From: Leptospira wolbachii serovar Codice str. CDC | Lineage (GTDB): Bacteria > Spirochaetota > Leptospiria > Leptospirales > Leptospiraceae | NCBI RefSeq assembly: GCF_000332515.2 | Contig: NZ_AOGZ02000017.1 | Location: 1-5,659 of the forward strand | Direction: 5' to 3' | DNA length: 5,659 bases | Part shown: positions 1 through 5,226 of the stretch, piece after piece | How the letters are laid out: the number at the start of each line of letters is the position of its first letter | Position numbering within the stretch: the stretch's first letter is position 1 | Program-made: the position numbers and the translations under genes | Notes under the pieces: model-generated | The model's input: only the letters and a program-made list of their open reading frames with translations | What the model was told of the DNA's origin: nothing | Databases searched by the model: none

Positions 1-112
1 ACGCGTAGACTCTCTCCGTCACGCTTCTCGCTACGCAAGAAGACGCGCCGACGCTAACGCCTTCTACGAAGGCTCAGCTACGAGGAACGTCGTCTCCCCT
101 AGTTCGTTATAC
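1..112 (+). repeat. attC site 1, 3' part (type B), cut by window start
   Basis: This is the right-hand part of an attC ending in R' GTTATAC (106-112), with L' CGTCTCCCC just upstream. It closely matches the second half of the site at 4595-4758, including an internal hairpin GCCTTC-tac-GAAGGC whose counterpart there is GCCTCC-tac-GGAGGC, a compensatory change. It belongs to the cassette upstream of the window. The first 10 bases do not align well with the later type B site, and the expected partner TTCCTC of the arm GAGGAA is absent. The 5' side may therefore be divergent or rearranged. Confidence 0.85.
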
Positions 113-171
113 GACATTCTTGAAAATTAAAATACTAACAAAAATACAAAATAACAAAAATAATAGACTAA

Positions 172-399
172 TTTAAGAAAAATTACAAAATTGTATATAT
201 ACATATACACGATTTTCTTCTACTAATTTCCTGTAAAACTGAAAGAGAACCATTTGATTGCGAAGCTTATCATCGGCCTAACCTTGCAATAAGCTGCACT
301 AATGAAGAATCACCAGACTTCTGTCTGATAGAAATCTTAAGTTATTATAAATGCAAAGAAGAAAATTCAAAAAAACTATTTAACAAATTTGAATTTTAG
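172..399 (+). CDS. Small Cys-rich lipoprotein-like reading frame, start unresolved
   Basis: A reading frame open from 172 to the TAG at 397-399 encodes a hydrophobic stretch ending in a lipobox-like LLISC (C encoded at 232-234), then about 55 hydrophilic residues with four further cysteines. This looks like a small exported lipoprotein. It has no ATG, GTG or TTG start in frame. A single missing T in the run at 213-216 would join it to the frame of a TTG at 191 and give a plausible signal sequence, MYIYIYTIFLLLISC. It may therefore be a frameshifted gene, a sequencing error, or a relic. It lies in the same cassette as the next lipoprotein, 11 bases upstream. I do not recognise the family. The otherwise unexplained stretch 113-410 holds nothing else convincing. 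Confidence 0.4.
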   Translation, partial: FKKNYKIVYIHIHDFLLLISCKTEREPFDCEAYHRPNLAISCTNEESPDFCLIEILSYYKCKEENSKKLFNKFEF

Positions 400-410
400 A
401 TAATACACCA

Positions 411-902
411 TTGTTAAATTACAAAAAGCATATTTCAATAATTAGTATTTTGACTTTATTCTCCTGCAATTTTTTATTAAAAGGGCCTGAGCAAGAAGTT
501 ACTTACGATGAATTTTACATTCATAAAACATTTTCTACTGGAAATATATTTTTCGAATCAAATAATATTTCATTCTCGATTCCCAAAAATCAACTTACAC
601 ACCCAACTCTATTAAAGATAAAATACACTGAAAACGATCAAATTTTAGCTAAATCGATTGATCTTCAAATTAATAATCAATACTTTAAAAATCTATCTTT
701 CAGACAAAAAAAACAAAATTTAATAAGAGAAGTCTATGTTTCTAGTATAGACATAGAAACCAGCTTAATCAGTAATAAATATTTTCCAAAAATTGAAAAC
801 ATAGTTTTTTATATAAAAAATGATAAGATCCAGAAAATTATTTTAGTAAACAAAGAAGACTTAGAAGTCTTAAATCAATTAATGAAAAATACCTCCCATT
901 AA
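411..902 (+). CDS. Putative lipoprotein, 163 aa, unknown function
   Basis: The product starts with a short basic segment (Y4-K5-K6-H7), a hydrophobic core (I8-L16) and the lipobox LFSC with lipid-attachment Cys19, so it is probably exported and acylated. The mature part is hydrophilic, rich in Lys, Asn and Ile, with no further cysteine and no membrane segment after the signal. I recognise no domain. The start is TTG at 411; it is the only start that leaves a complete signal peptide, and no clear Shine-Dalgarno precedes it. It is the second and larger frame of cassette 1 and ends 33 bases before its attC, the usual tight packing of a cassette gene. No convincing promoter is visible, so expression may depend on upstream read-through. 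Confidence 0.75.
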   Translation: MLNYKKHISIISILTLFSCNFLLKGPEQEVTYDEFYIHKTFSTGNIFFESNNISFSIPKNQLTHPTLLKIKYTENDQILAKSIDLQINNQYFKNLSFRQKKQNLIREVYVSSIDIETSLISNKYFPKIENIVFYIKNDKIQKIILVNKEDLEVLNQLMKNTSH

Positions 903-935
903 TTAATGGAAAAATATAAAAAACTCAAGAACGTC

Positions 936-1097
936 GTATAACAGCGCGGAAACGCTTCGCTTCGGGACGAGCCCTCGCTTGGCCTGCGGCACATTTCCCT
1001 TCTGGCACTCGCTTGCATACGCAAGCTACGTGGCCAGTCCCTAACGTCCCGTCGGGACTCAGGGTCGGGAAACGTCGTCTCCGCTATTTCGTTATGC
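936..1097 (+). repeat. attC site 2 (type A), end of cassette 1
   Basis: R'' is GTATAAC (936-942) and R' is GTTATGC (1091-1097). L'' GCGGAAACG faces L' CGTCTCCGC with one A.C mismatch. Inside, TTTCCC pairs with GGGAAA, and there are hairpins GGG/CCC, GCTTGC-atac-GCAAGC and a stem built on GTCCCG/GGGAC. R'' and R' of this site do not match fully because the last six bases of R' belong to the next cassette. The apparent minus-strand frame running through here into cassette 2 is a by-product of the palindromic site. Confidence 0.92.
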
Positions 1098-1141
1098 GCA
1101 AGTTCGCAAAAATTAGAATTAAAAATAAAAAGTAAAAAAGA

Positions 1142-2047
1142 ATGGCAATACCACAATTTCAAGAAGCTATGAAACCTGTTCTAGACTTTCTTTCTAAAAA
1201 TAAAGAAAGTCACACATCTGAAATCAGAAACTATGTAGCTTCTGTTTTCAATACAACAAAGGAAGAAATGGAAGAAATGCTTCCTTCAAAAAGAGCAAAA
1301 TTATTTTATAACCGTGTCGCATGGGCAATTCAATATTTAAAAATGGCAGAATTGATTGAATCTGAAAAAAGATCTTATTATAAAATTACAATTGCAGGAA
1401 TAAACTATCTCCCGAATTCACCTAAAAATATTACCGTTCAAGATCTCTCCAAATTTGAAGCATTCAAATTAAAAAAGGATTCAACTGAAAAACTAGAAGA
1501 TATTCAAGAGAAACAAAATTTCTCCATTCAAACTCCAGAGGAAATGATTCAAAACGGTTACAACATCATTTTATCAGACTTATCTTCTGAATTAATTAAA
1601 TTATTAAAATCTACTTCTCCATATTACTTTGAATTTATTGTAGTCGATTTGCTTATCAAAATGGGTTACGGAGATAAAAATGATGCAAACGCAATTCTAA
1701 CTAAAAAAAGCGGAGATGAAGGTGTAGATGGAATTATAAAAGAAGATAAATTAGGATTAGAATTTATATATGTTCAAGCAAAAAGATGGGAAAATCCGGT
1801 CGGTAGACAAGAAATTCAAAAATTTGCTGGAGCTTTACAAGGTCAACGAGCAAAGAAAGGAGTTTTTATAACTACATCCAGGTTTTCAAATGATGCGGTT
1901 GAATATATAAACAAAATCGAAAATAGAATTATCTTAATCGATGGAAATGAATTAACAAAACTTATGATTGAATATGGTGTTGGCGTTTCCGAAAAAGAAA
2001 ATTATATAATAAAGAAAATCGATACAGATTATTTTGTTGAAGAATAG
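1142..2047 (+). CDS. mrr: Mrr-type (type IV) restriction endonuclease
   Basis: At 301 aa this is close to full-length E. coli Mrr (about 304 aa), a nuclease that cuts foreign or aberrantly methylated DNA. Residues about 3-90 form the N-terminal winged-helix DNA-binding domain, beginning MAIPQFQEAMKPVL and including the YNRVAWAIQYL segment. A charged linker follows (about 95-155). Residues about 158-298 are the Mrr catalytic domain of the PD-(D/E)xK fold: YYFE near 161-164, GDEGVDG with catalytic Asp196, and YVQAKRW with Gln212 and Lys214 (the Q-x-K variant typical of Mrr), then VGRQEIQKFAGAL and KGVFITTSRF. All key residues are present, so it should be active. It starts at ATG 1142 after a purine-rich leader without a strong ribosome site. 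It is the only gene of cassette 2, with no partner methyltransferase, as expected for type IV. No own promoter is evident. Confidence 0.95.
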   Translation: MAIPQFQEAMKPVLDFLSKNKESHTSEIRNYVASVFNTTKEEMEEMLPSKRAKLFYNRVAWAIQYLKMAELIESEKRSYYKITIAGINYLPNSPKNITVQDLSKFEAFKLKKDSTEKLEDIQEKQNFSIQTPEEMIQNGYNIILSDLSSELIKLLKSTSPYYFEFIVVDLLIKMGYGDKNDANAILTKKSGDEGVDGIIKEDKLGLEFIYVQAKRWENPVGRQEIQKFAGALQGQRAKKGVFITTSRFSNDAVEYINKIENRIILIDGNELTKLMIEYGVGVSEKENYIIKKIDTDYFVEE

Positions 2048-2056
2048 CGAACCAGC

Positions 2057-2219
2057 GCATAACAGCGCGGAAACGCTTCGCTTCGGCACGAGGCCTCGCT
2101 CGGCCTGCGGCACATTCCCCTTCTGGCACTCGCTTGCATAAGCAAGCTACGTGACCAGTCCCTAACGTCCCGTCCGGGACTCAGGGTCGGGGAACGTCGT
2201 CTCCGCTAGTTCGTTATAT
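2057..2219 (+). repeat. attC site 3 (type A), end of cassette 2
   Basis: R'' is GCATAAC (2057-2063) and R' is GTTATAT (2213-2219). L'' GCGGAAACG faces L' CGTCTCCGC. The inner stem TTCCCC/GGGGAA differs from site 2 (TTTCCC/GGGAAA) in both arms, and the small hairpin is GGC/GCC instead of GGG/CCC; both are compensatory changes. It begins nine bases after the mrr stop codon. Confidence 0.93.
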
Positions 2220-2243
2220 GCAATAAACCAAATACAATCTTTT

Positions 2244-2639
2244 ATGAAAAATCTAAAAAATCTAATAATAATAGTTTCATTTCAAATTTCTTGTTCAACA
2301 CCAAACGAAACGAAAATCAACAATACTGATCTAAAGGATACATCTAAAGAAAATGTAACAATAGAAATTAATTTTACCAAATTAACTGAAGTAACAAAGG
2401 AAATTGAAATAAATCTCCAAACAATTGATTATATTTCAAAGGATGACTTTAAATTTGGATCAAAATTTAAATTTAGCGAAAATATCAATGGTAATAAACT
2501 TGAAATAGAAATACCAAAAGGAAAATATGTAGGATCAATTGGAGTCAAAGTATCCAACACAACACCTTTTTACTCAAATCTAAGTGGTTTGCATACCGTA
2601 TATTTTGGAATAAACGAAAAAAGAAGTAAAGAAACATAA
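2244..2639 (+). CDS. Putative lipoprotein, 131 aa; probably the N-terminal part of a frameshifted gene
   Basis: The N-terminus MKNLKNLIIIVSFQISC is a lipoprotein signal with basic start, hydrophobic core and lipobox QISC (Cys17). The mature part is hydrophilic and threonine/asparagine-rich at first, then has alternating patterns suggesting beta strands (residues about 37-60 and 85-120). I recognise no family. It starts at ATG 2244, only 24 bases into cassette 3. A -10-like TACAAT (2233-2238) lies five bases before the ATG, but no good -35 is present. The frame closes at 2637-2639, while the next frame, open from 2630, runs almost to the attC. One extra base near 2628-2630 would fuse both into about 233 aa, a more usual single-gene cassette. 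Confidence 0.65.
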   Translation: MKNLKNLIIIVSFQISCSTPNETKINNTDLKDTSKENVTIEINFTKLTEVTKEIEINLQTIDYISKDDFKFGSKFKFSENINGNKLEIEIPKGKYVGSIGVKVSNTTPFYSNLSGLHTVYFGINEKRSKET

Positions 2640-2683
2640 TAAATGAAAAATGTAATTCAATAGAATCTTACAGTCTCAGAAAA

Positions 2684-2944
2684 TTGAAGTATTCTAAAAA
2701 CTCAAATTTTTGTGATGATCTCGATGTATCAAACAAAAAGTATTCAATTAATTTCATTTCTGATGAAAAAATAGATTTCAATCCTACTAGAACTTTAACA
2801 TTTACATATGTCGGTGTTTCTATTGGTTTAGCGAAATTATTTCAACATTACCAACTTGCTCCAATTCTTTTGATTAGTGGATACTTCGGATTCATTCAAA
2901 ATGATATAGAGATTAAATCAGAAATTTTGGAAGAAGCTTTATAA
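2684..2944 (+). CDS. 86-aa frame, probably the detached C-terminal part of the preceding lipoprotein
   Basis: This frame ends 13 bases before attC 4, the expected position for a cassette's last codons. It is open from 2630, overlapping the end of the preceding gene, and contains no ATG; the TTG at 2684 is the only candidate start and has no good ribosome site. The product has a hydrophilic first part with one Cys, then a hydrophobic stretch (about residues 37-71, TFTYVGVSIGLAKLF to ILLISGYFGF) that could cross a membrane or form a buried core. No known domain is recognised. The simplest reading is a -1 frameshift or one-base loss near 2628-2630 that split one gene. An independent small protein started at TTG is the alternative. 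Confidence 0.4.
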   Translation: MKYSKNSNFCDDLDVSNKKYSINFISDEKIDFNPTRTLTFTYVGVSIGLAKLFQHYQLAPILLISGYFGFIQNDIEIKSEILEEAL

Positions 2945-2957
2945 AATGGTTTACTGC

Positions 2958-3121
2958 ATATAACAGCGACTAACCGCTTCGCTTCGGGACTTCGCCCTCG
3001 CTCGGTCTGCGACACATAGGCTTCTGGCACTCCCCTTGCCTGCGCAAGTGTCGTGGCCAGTCCCTAACGTCCCGTTCGGGACTCAGGGCCAGCCTACGTC
3101 GGTTAGTCTAGTTCGTTATAC
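2958..3121 (+). repeat. attC site 4 (type A), end of cassette 3
   Basis: R'' is ATATAAC (2958-2964) and R' is GTTATAC (3115-3121). L'' GACTAACCG and L' CGGTTAGTC pair perfectly over 9 bp. The inner stem is TAGGCT/AGCCTA. Both arms differ in sequence from sites 2 and 3 but keep pairing, which is good evidence that the fold is what matters. The shared core CCAGTCCCTAACGTCCCG is retained. Confidence 0.93.
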
Positions 3122-3159
3122 GCCATAATTTAAAATTTTAAAAATAAAGAGAAAACCGA

Positions 3160-3690
3160 ATGAAATTCTTTTATAATACCTTACTTACACTTCTCCTATT
3201 CCAATGTATCAATAAGGAAAAAACTATTTATAAAGATGAGTTTATTGAGGTTTACTTTTCAAATAAATACAAAATAAGCAAAAATAAATGTCCGCTACCT
3301 GATTGTTTACAGTTAATAAATCACGAATTTTTGCCATCCGAAGCAATGATTATAGATAGTGGAAAATTTAATGAAAATTTAAATCAATGGTTGGAATTAG
3401 GTGTACAATCCCTTAAAAATAAAAAAGAAATTGTTGTGAATGAAGTTGTCGATCAAAGTGAAAACTGTCAAAAGGCATTAATTATTTTTAAATCAGATTA
3501 CAAAGATATTAATACAGAGAGAATTGGTTTACAACTTTCCTCGATATCTTTAATTAAAACAAAAGAATTCTCAAGAGGAATATACTGGCGACATATTCTT
3601 ACTAATAATATTGAAAATTTACCACTTTTACAGAAAGGTTTAGAAAGCGTAATAAGAGCAACACTAATTAACGCTAAGTGCATTGAATAA
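3160..3690 (+). CDS. Putative lipoprotein, 176 aa, with two possible disulfides
   Basis: MKFFYNTLLTLLLFQC is a lipoprotein signal with lipobox LFQC and Cys16. The mature protein has four more cysteines: C44 and C49 (in CPLPDC), C103 and C174, compatible with two disulfide bonds outside the cytoplasm. The order, a beta-rich centre (about 88-135) followed by a C-terminal helix (about 155-170), vaguely recalls PsbP/DcrB-like exported proteins. That is a guess from pattern only; I do not recognise the family. It starts at ATG 3160, with purine-rich AAAGAGA at 3146-3152 as a plausible ribosome site. It is the only gene of cassette 4 and ends 12 bases before attC 5. No clear own promoter is seen. 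Confidence 0.8.
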   Translation: MKFFYNTLLTLLLFQCINKEKTIYKDEFIEVYFSNKYKISKNKCPLPDCLQLINHEFLPSEAMIIDSGKFNENLNQWLELGVQSLKNKKEIVVNEVVDQSENCQKALIIFKSDYKDINTERIGLQLSSISLIKTKEFSRGIYWRHILTNNIENLPLLQKGLESVIRATLINAKCIE

Positions 3691-3702
3691 ATAAATTACG
3701 GC

Positions 3703-3866
3703 GTATAACAGCGGCTTACTGCTTCGCTTCGGGACTTGCGCCCTCGCTTGGGCTGCGCCAAATTGTCCTCCTGTCACTCGTTTGCATCCGCAAACTACGT
3801 GCCAGTCCCTAACGTCCCGTCCGGGACTCAGGGTCGGACAACTTCAGTAAGCCTAGTTCGTTATAC
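3703..3866 (+). repeat. attC site 5 (type A), end of cassette 4
   Basis: R'' is GTATAAC (3703-3709) and R' is GTTATAC (3860-3866). L'' GGCTTACTG and L' CAGTAAGCC pair perfectly over 9 bp with a sequence unlike the other sites. The inner stem is TTGTCC/GGACAA and the apical hairpin is GTTTGC-atcc-GCAAAC, changed on both sides relative to GCTTGC/GCAAGC in sites 2 and 3. Confidence 0.93.
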
Positions 3867-3962
3867 GATATTCCCTAAACTTCTACTTTTGAAATGGCAT
3901 TAGTTTAATGGAGAAAAGCAAGAATAACTGATAAATTCAATTTATTTCTGCTCTAACAAAAC

Positions 3963-3992
3963 TTGACTTTTTTTCAAGATCGGTGATAGAAT
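3963..3992 (+). promoter_or_regulatory. Sigma-70-type promoter of the DUF433/DUF5615 cassette
   Basis: A -35 TTGACT (3963-3968) and -10 TAGAAT (3987-3992) are separated by 18 bases. The predicted start of transcription, about 7 bases past the -10, falls on or next to the ATG at 3999, so the mRNA may be leaderless. An own promoter lets the toxin-antitoxin pair be expressed wherever the cassette sits in the array. The rest of the leader (3867-3962) shows no gene. Confidence 0.65.
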
Positions 3993-3997
3993 ATCAC
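3983..3997. promoter_or_regulatory. Palindromic candidate operator GTGATA-gaa-TATCAC
   Basis: A perfect 6-bp inverted repeat with a 3-base spacer covers the -10 element and ends one base before the start codon of the antitoxin. This is where an autorepressor would sit. DUF433 proteins carry a small DNA-binding fold, and toxin-antitoxin operons are usually autoregulated, so binding by the DUF433 protein alone or with its toxin is the likely use. The binding is inferred. Confidence 0.55.
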
Positions 3998-3998
3998 T

Positions 3999-4223
3999 AT
4001 GGATTATAAATCTAGACTTTCCTCCTCACCTGACGTTTTACTCGGTAAACCGGTGATTAAAAATACAAGGATAGCAGTCGATCTAATTCTCGAAAGATTA
4101 GGCGATGGAATGTCTATCGAAGAAATCCTCGAAGCTTCACCAGGAATCGAAAAAGACGATATCCTTGCTTGTATCTCCTATTCAAGCCACGTAATAAGCA
4201 GAGAAAGCTTGCTTGCAAGTTAA
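3999..4223 (+). CDS. DUF433 family antitoxin (VapB-like)
   Basis: This 74-aa protein has the DUF433 signature: SSSPDVLLGKPVIKNTRI (about residues 8-25, the family's G-K-P-x-I-x-x-T-R-I), followed by VDLILERLGDGMSIEEIL and PGIEKDDILACISYSS (helical DNA-binding part, residues about 26-63). Its length is typical. DUF433 genes are known to pair with DUF5615 genes as predicted toxin-antitoxin systems, and here the stop overlaps the toxin start by 11 bases, so translation is probably coupled. It should neutralise the toxin and repress the operon through the palindrome just upstream. The start is ATG 3999 with no ribosome site, fitting the leaderless promoter. Confidence 0.88.
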   Translation: MDYKSRLSSSPDVLLGKPVIKNTRIAVDLILERLGDGMSIEEILEASPGIEKDDILACISYSSHVISRESLLAS

Positions 4224-4575
4224 TATACTCGCTGACGAAAACGTCGACTATCGACTTATAAAACTTCTTAGAAATGAAGGGCACAGAGTTCTTTCTGTTT
4301 TAGAAGAGAGTAAAGGTATTACAGATTTACAAGTCATTGACCTGGCAAAAAAAATTGACGCAATCATTCTTACCTTAGATAAAGATTTTGGTGAATGGGT
4401 TTTTGCTCACAAAGAATATTCGAACGGAATCATTTTTCTACGATATAACCCTAAAGATTTTAAAGAAATTTTCAACTCTTTGAATATTCTCCTAAATAGA
4501 AATAGTCTCGAATTAAATGGGAAATTTGTCGTATTATCAAAAAACAAAATTCGCATAAGAGATATTCACTTATAG
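4213..4575 (+). CDS. DUF5615 PIN-like toxin (predicted ribonuclease, VapC-like)
   Basis: This 120-aa protein has the DUF5615/PIN-like layout: ILADENVDYRLIKLLRNEGH at the N-terminus with acidic Asp8 and Glu9, a middle helix TDLQVIDLAKK (Asp38, Asp43), and IDAIILTLDKDFGEW with Asp56 and Asp58, the T-x-D-x-D-F motif. These acidic residues form the metal-binding site of PIN-type nucleases, so it is predicted to cut RNA and inhibit growth when free. The start is TTG at 4213, overlapping the antitoxin's end by 11 bases. GAGAAAG (4201-4207) gives a reasonable ribosome site inside the upstream gene. Full length; no missing key residue seen. It ends 19 bases before attC 6. Confidence 0.87.
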   Translation: MQVNILADENVDYRLIKLLRNEGHRVLSVLEESKGITDLQVIDLAKKIDAIILTLDKDFGEWVFAHKEYSNGIIFLRYNPKDFKEIFNSLNILLNRNSLELNGKFVVLSKNKIRIRDIHL

Positions 4576-4594
4576 TCAATAAATCGGGAACATC

Positions 4595-4758
4595 GTATAA
4601 CAGCGGGGAAACGCTTCGCTGCGGCACTTACGGCCTTGCTCGGTCTGCGACACATTGTCCTCCGTCACGCTTCTCGCTCCGCAAGAAATCGCGCCGACGC
4701 TAACGCCTCCTACGGAGGCTCAGCTACGGACAACGTCGTCTCCCCTAGTTCGTTAATT
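4595..4758 (+). repeat. attC site 6 (type B), end of cassette 5
   Basis: R'' is GTATAAC (4595-4601) and R' is GTTAATT (4752-4758). L'' GGGGAAACG faces L' CGTCTCCCC with one A.C mismatch, and the inner stem is TTGTCC/GGACAA. The terminal part differs from type A: it has GCCTCC-tac-GGAGGC and CCGTCACGCTTCTCGC instead of the CTGGCACTC and GTCCCTAACGTCCCG blocks. It matches the partial site at 1-112. A + strand frame from 4636 through this site is a by-product of its sequence. Confidence 0.92.
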
Positions 4759-5226
4759 GCAATGTCCAAAAAGGTTTTAAGAGAATCTTTTTTATGTAAT
4801 TTTCGCTGGTTCTTTCTTTCACGCGTTTAAGAAAGAGAAGAGAAAGACAAAAGAGTTTCATTTGAAGAGAAGAAAAGATTAGAAAGTGCTTCATTTCATT
4901 ATTGTCTTTCTCTACTTTCTATTTGGTACAATTATTAGATCACAGTTCTGTTTAAGTAAGTTTAATTTACTTTTCCAGCGAAATGAATGATTTTAAGAGA
5001 AGAGACGCTCGGAATGTTTTGGACTTCTTACCTTCTTACTTACACTGGTTTCTATTATTGGACACTGCAATTAACATCGGCTAACCACTTCGCTTCGGGT
5101 CTTACGCCCTCGCTCGGCCTACGGCACATAGGCTTCCTGTCACTCGTTTGCAGTCGCAAACTACGTGCCAGTCCCTAACGTCCCATTCGGGACTCAGGGT
5201 CAGCCTACGTCGGTTAGCCTAGTTCG
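4753..5226 (+). mobile_element. Cassette 6: apparently gene-less cassette
   Basis: The smallest cassette has about 310 bases between its two sites. I see no convincing gene. The frames present are 4762-4830 (22 aa, MSKKVLRESF start), 4983-5084 (33 aa, MNDFKRRDAR start, ending inside attC 7) and, on the minus strand, 4745-4894 (49 aa, MKHFLIFSSL start, ending inside attC 6). None has a ribosome site or recognisable composition. The cassette ends match over 10 bases (GTTAATTGCA at 4752-4761 and TGCAATTAAC at 5066-5075), so it is a genuine mobile unit. The body holds a large inverted repeat and a purine-rich run, so a non-coding RNA is possible; a decayed gene is the alternative. Confidence 0.6.
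4830..4920. repeat. Long inverted repeat in the gene-less cassette, possible structured RNA
   Basis: AGAGAAAGACAA (4839-4850) is perfectly complementary to TTGTCTTTCTCT (4902-4913), and outside it AGAAAG (4830-4835) pairs with CTTTCT (4915-4920) across a 3/1 internal loop, giving 18 pairs around a 51-base loop. A competing smaller hairpin is possible just upstream: TCTTTC (4815-4820) with GAAAGA (4831-4836). The arms are purine-rich and pyrimidine-rich, so part of the match could come from low complexity. Whether it is transcribed is unknown; only weak promoter-like bases are nearby. Confidence 0.5.

Noticed and set aside
120..150. TTGAAA and TACAAA as a promoter for cassette 1
   Set aside because: Spacing is 19 bases and both boxes are poor in a run of A-rich DNA where such matches are common.
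899..1162. Minus-strand 87-aa frame across attC site 2
   Set aside because: It lies almost wholly in the structured site, with composition unlike the neighbouring genes, and its start falls inside mrr.
3129..3142. Palindrome TTTAAAATTTTAAA in the leader of cassette 4
   Set aside because: It is low-complexity A/T sequence with no loop and no promoter relation.
3498..3683. Minus-strand 61-aa frame
   Set aside because: It is antisense to the well-supported 176-aa lipoprotein gene and has no features of its own.
3931..3945. Perfect palindrome ATAAATT-C-AATTTAT upstream of the DUF433 promoter
   Set aside because: It is pure A+T apart from the centre, so chance is likely in this background; the palindrome over the -10 is a better operator.
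4636..4830. Plus-strand 64-aa frame from attC site 6 into cassette 6
   Set aside because: Its first two thirds are attC sequence; the last 22 codons (from ATG 4762) have no ribosome site and no recognisable product.
4955..4976. AAGTAA/TTACTT hairpin followed by a short T-run in cassette 6 as a terminator
   Set aside because: The stem is short and nearly all A-T pairs, too weak to call.
4987..5178. Plus-strand 63-aa frame running into attC site 7
   Set aside because: Half of it is attC sequence, and it overlaps another equally weak frame (4983-5084).
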